Shown here in pieces: positions 63,195 through 64,000 of a stretch of 64,000 nt of DNA; position 1 is the stretch's first letter, and each line of letters begins with the position of its first letter. This DNA comes from Breviolum minutum Mf 1.05b.01 (lineage: Eukaryota > Sar > Dinophyceae > Suessiales > Symbiodiniaceae), in NCBI GenBank assembly GCA_000507305.1, contig DF239555.1:135947-199946 (forward strand). The letters run 5' to 3'. The notes under the pieces were generated by a model. The model had not been told where the DNA came from, ran no database searches, and was given only the letters and a program-made list of their open reading frames with translations. Position numbers and translations under genes: made by a program.

Positions 63195-63530
63195 AAGCAA
63201 TCCTCTGACGTTCTTTCTGACATATCTTTCGCCATTCTTTCTGACATATCTCCTGACATTCTTTTTGACATATCTTTTGGCATTCTTTCTGACATGTCTT
63301 CTCACGTTCTTTCTGACATATCTTCTGACATTCTTTCTGACATATCTTTCTGACATTTCTTCTAACATATCTTCTGGCCTTCTTTTTGACATATCTTTCT
63401 GACATATTTCCTGAGATTCTTCCTGACATATCTTTTCACATTCTTTCTGACATATCTTCTGACATTCTTTCTGACATATCTTTTGACATGCTTTCTGACA
63501 TATCTTCTGACACTCTTTCTGACATATCAA
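63195..63530. repeat. short-period tandem repeat (TCTGACATATCTTCTGACAT)
   Basis: Roughly 14 imperfect units of about 24-26 bp built from TTCTTTCTGACATATCTTCTGACA. The minus translation is a KECQKICQ-type repeat; without flanking coding evidence I treat it as satellite. Confidence 0.92.
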
Positions 63531-63656
63531 AACCAAAACCTAACATCCACAGCTTCACAAAAAAAGCCGCTCTGCAAACTCTATATTTACCTCACACCAC
63601 GCAGCAAAAGTAATATCCATGACAACTTTGTGCCTGTAAATGTCATCGCCCTCAGT

Positions 63657-63781
63657 GCATCGGACCGCCCCGCCAAAAGGCAGTTAAGTCCAAAGATGCA
63701 AAACGCCTGTAGTTCCACACGCACACACACACATGCATCAGACCGCCCCGCCAAAAGGCAGTTGAGTCCAAAGATGCAAAA
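63657..63781. repeat. 47-bp unit duplicated 78 bp apart
   Basis: GCATC(G/A)GACCGCCCCGCCAA then AAGGCAGTT(A/G)AGTCC and AAAGATGCAAAA occur twice, separated by CGCCTGTAGTTCC and an AC run. The minus reading (CIFGLNCLLAGRSDA) could be a duplicated exon, with a CTACAG acceptor between the copies. Confidence 0.85.
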
Positions 63782-63922
63782 GGGTTTAAGGTGCCACAAC
63801 TACATCTCATGGCGCGTGCAAACCATGAAGCCCGACGCTTGCCACTGTGGTTCTTTCACTTCTTCTGTGTAGGTGGCTCTGCTCCGCACATCATTTGTCT
63901 CCCACTCTTGCACTCCATTCTC

Positions 63923-64000
63923 CTAAAACGAGGCCGAAGTACGAAAGACTGCAGCGCGCTTCTCCAGCTCTTGCTCGCCCTCCGCATTTGGAACAGGCCT
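63923..64000 (-). CDS. C-terminus of a gene running off the window (partial)
   Basis: From the window end the minus frame reads RPVPNAEGEQELEKRAAVFR, TSASF and TAG at 63923. Charged helix then a short tail; coding-like and GC-rich. Truncated by the window; function unknown. Confidence 0.45.
   Translation of the reverse strand, partial: RPVPNAEGEQELEKRAAVFRTSASF

Noticed and set aside
63109-63536. Cys/Lys/Gln repeat proteins (KECQKICQ) on the minus strand
   Set aside because: Every frame of the tandem repeat is long and open; no flanking exon, start or splice evidence.
1-64000. CRISPR arrays, bacterial operons, insertion sequences with transposase, rRNA or spliced-leader genes
   Set aside because: No spaced direct repeats, ribosome binding sites, transposase-like ORFs, rRNA stretches or the dinoflagellate spliced-leader sequence were seen. 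All mobile elements found are short and non-autonomous.

Overview
Eukaryotic nuclear DNA, most likely from a dinoflagellate of the Symbiodiniaceae type (genus not proven). Four things point there: a 22-residue leucine-rich repeat protein (24191-25408) of a kind I associate with this group; introns with GC or GA as well as GT donors; very short exons scattered in long AT-rich non-coding sequence; and dense families of small inverted-repeat elements. There are no operons, ribosome binding sites or bacterial features. I found no convincing rRNA, tRNA or spliced-leader gene.

Almost all supportable coding sequence is on the minus strand, as expected for a unidirectional dinoflagellate gene array. 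Genes are given exon by exon, because one gene spreads over up to 11 kb. Right to left (5' to 3' of the minus strand): the end of an unknown gene (63.9-64 kb); a polyketide-synthase-like ketoreductase plus acyl carrier domain ending at 53.6 kb; a TPR gene (50.5-52.6 kb); a leucine-rich repeat gene with roughly one repeat per exon (36.2-47.4 kb, perhaps ending at 35.3 kb); an unknown gene around 33-34.5 kb; exons of unknown function (30.4-31.8 kb); a GT31-like galactosyltransferase fragment (28.2-29.2 kb); the intronless LRR gene; an unknown gene (21.6-23.3 kb); and many isolated exons from 20 kb to the left end, including two ubiquitin-like exons and one weakly RasGAP-like exon. The only notable plus-strand candidates are at 20.6-21.0 kb.

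The striking layer is repetitive. At least ten families of 80-200 bp elements with terminal inverted repeats recur throughout. Many are flanked by TA on both sides, and their termini carry AG at or near one end and GT just inside the other. Because the ends are inverted repeats, several families could be spliced in either orientation. A number of copies abut predicted exon borders. This matches introners (transposons that create introns), which are known from dinoflagellates as a class; I cannot say whether these families have been described.

Other repeats: a compound satellite block at 2.8-4.3 kb (32-bp, about 93-bp and TAAC arrays), a region of roughly 25-bp repeats at 63.2-63.5 kb, a 78-bp duplication at 63.66-63.78 kb, CAA/AAC arrays, and one ambiguous base at 17010. 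All splice sites are inferred from motif and phase without transcript evidence, so exon edges may be off even where the coding call is good.
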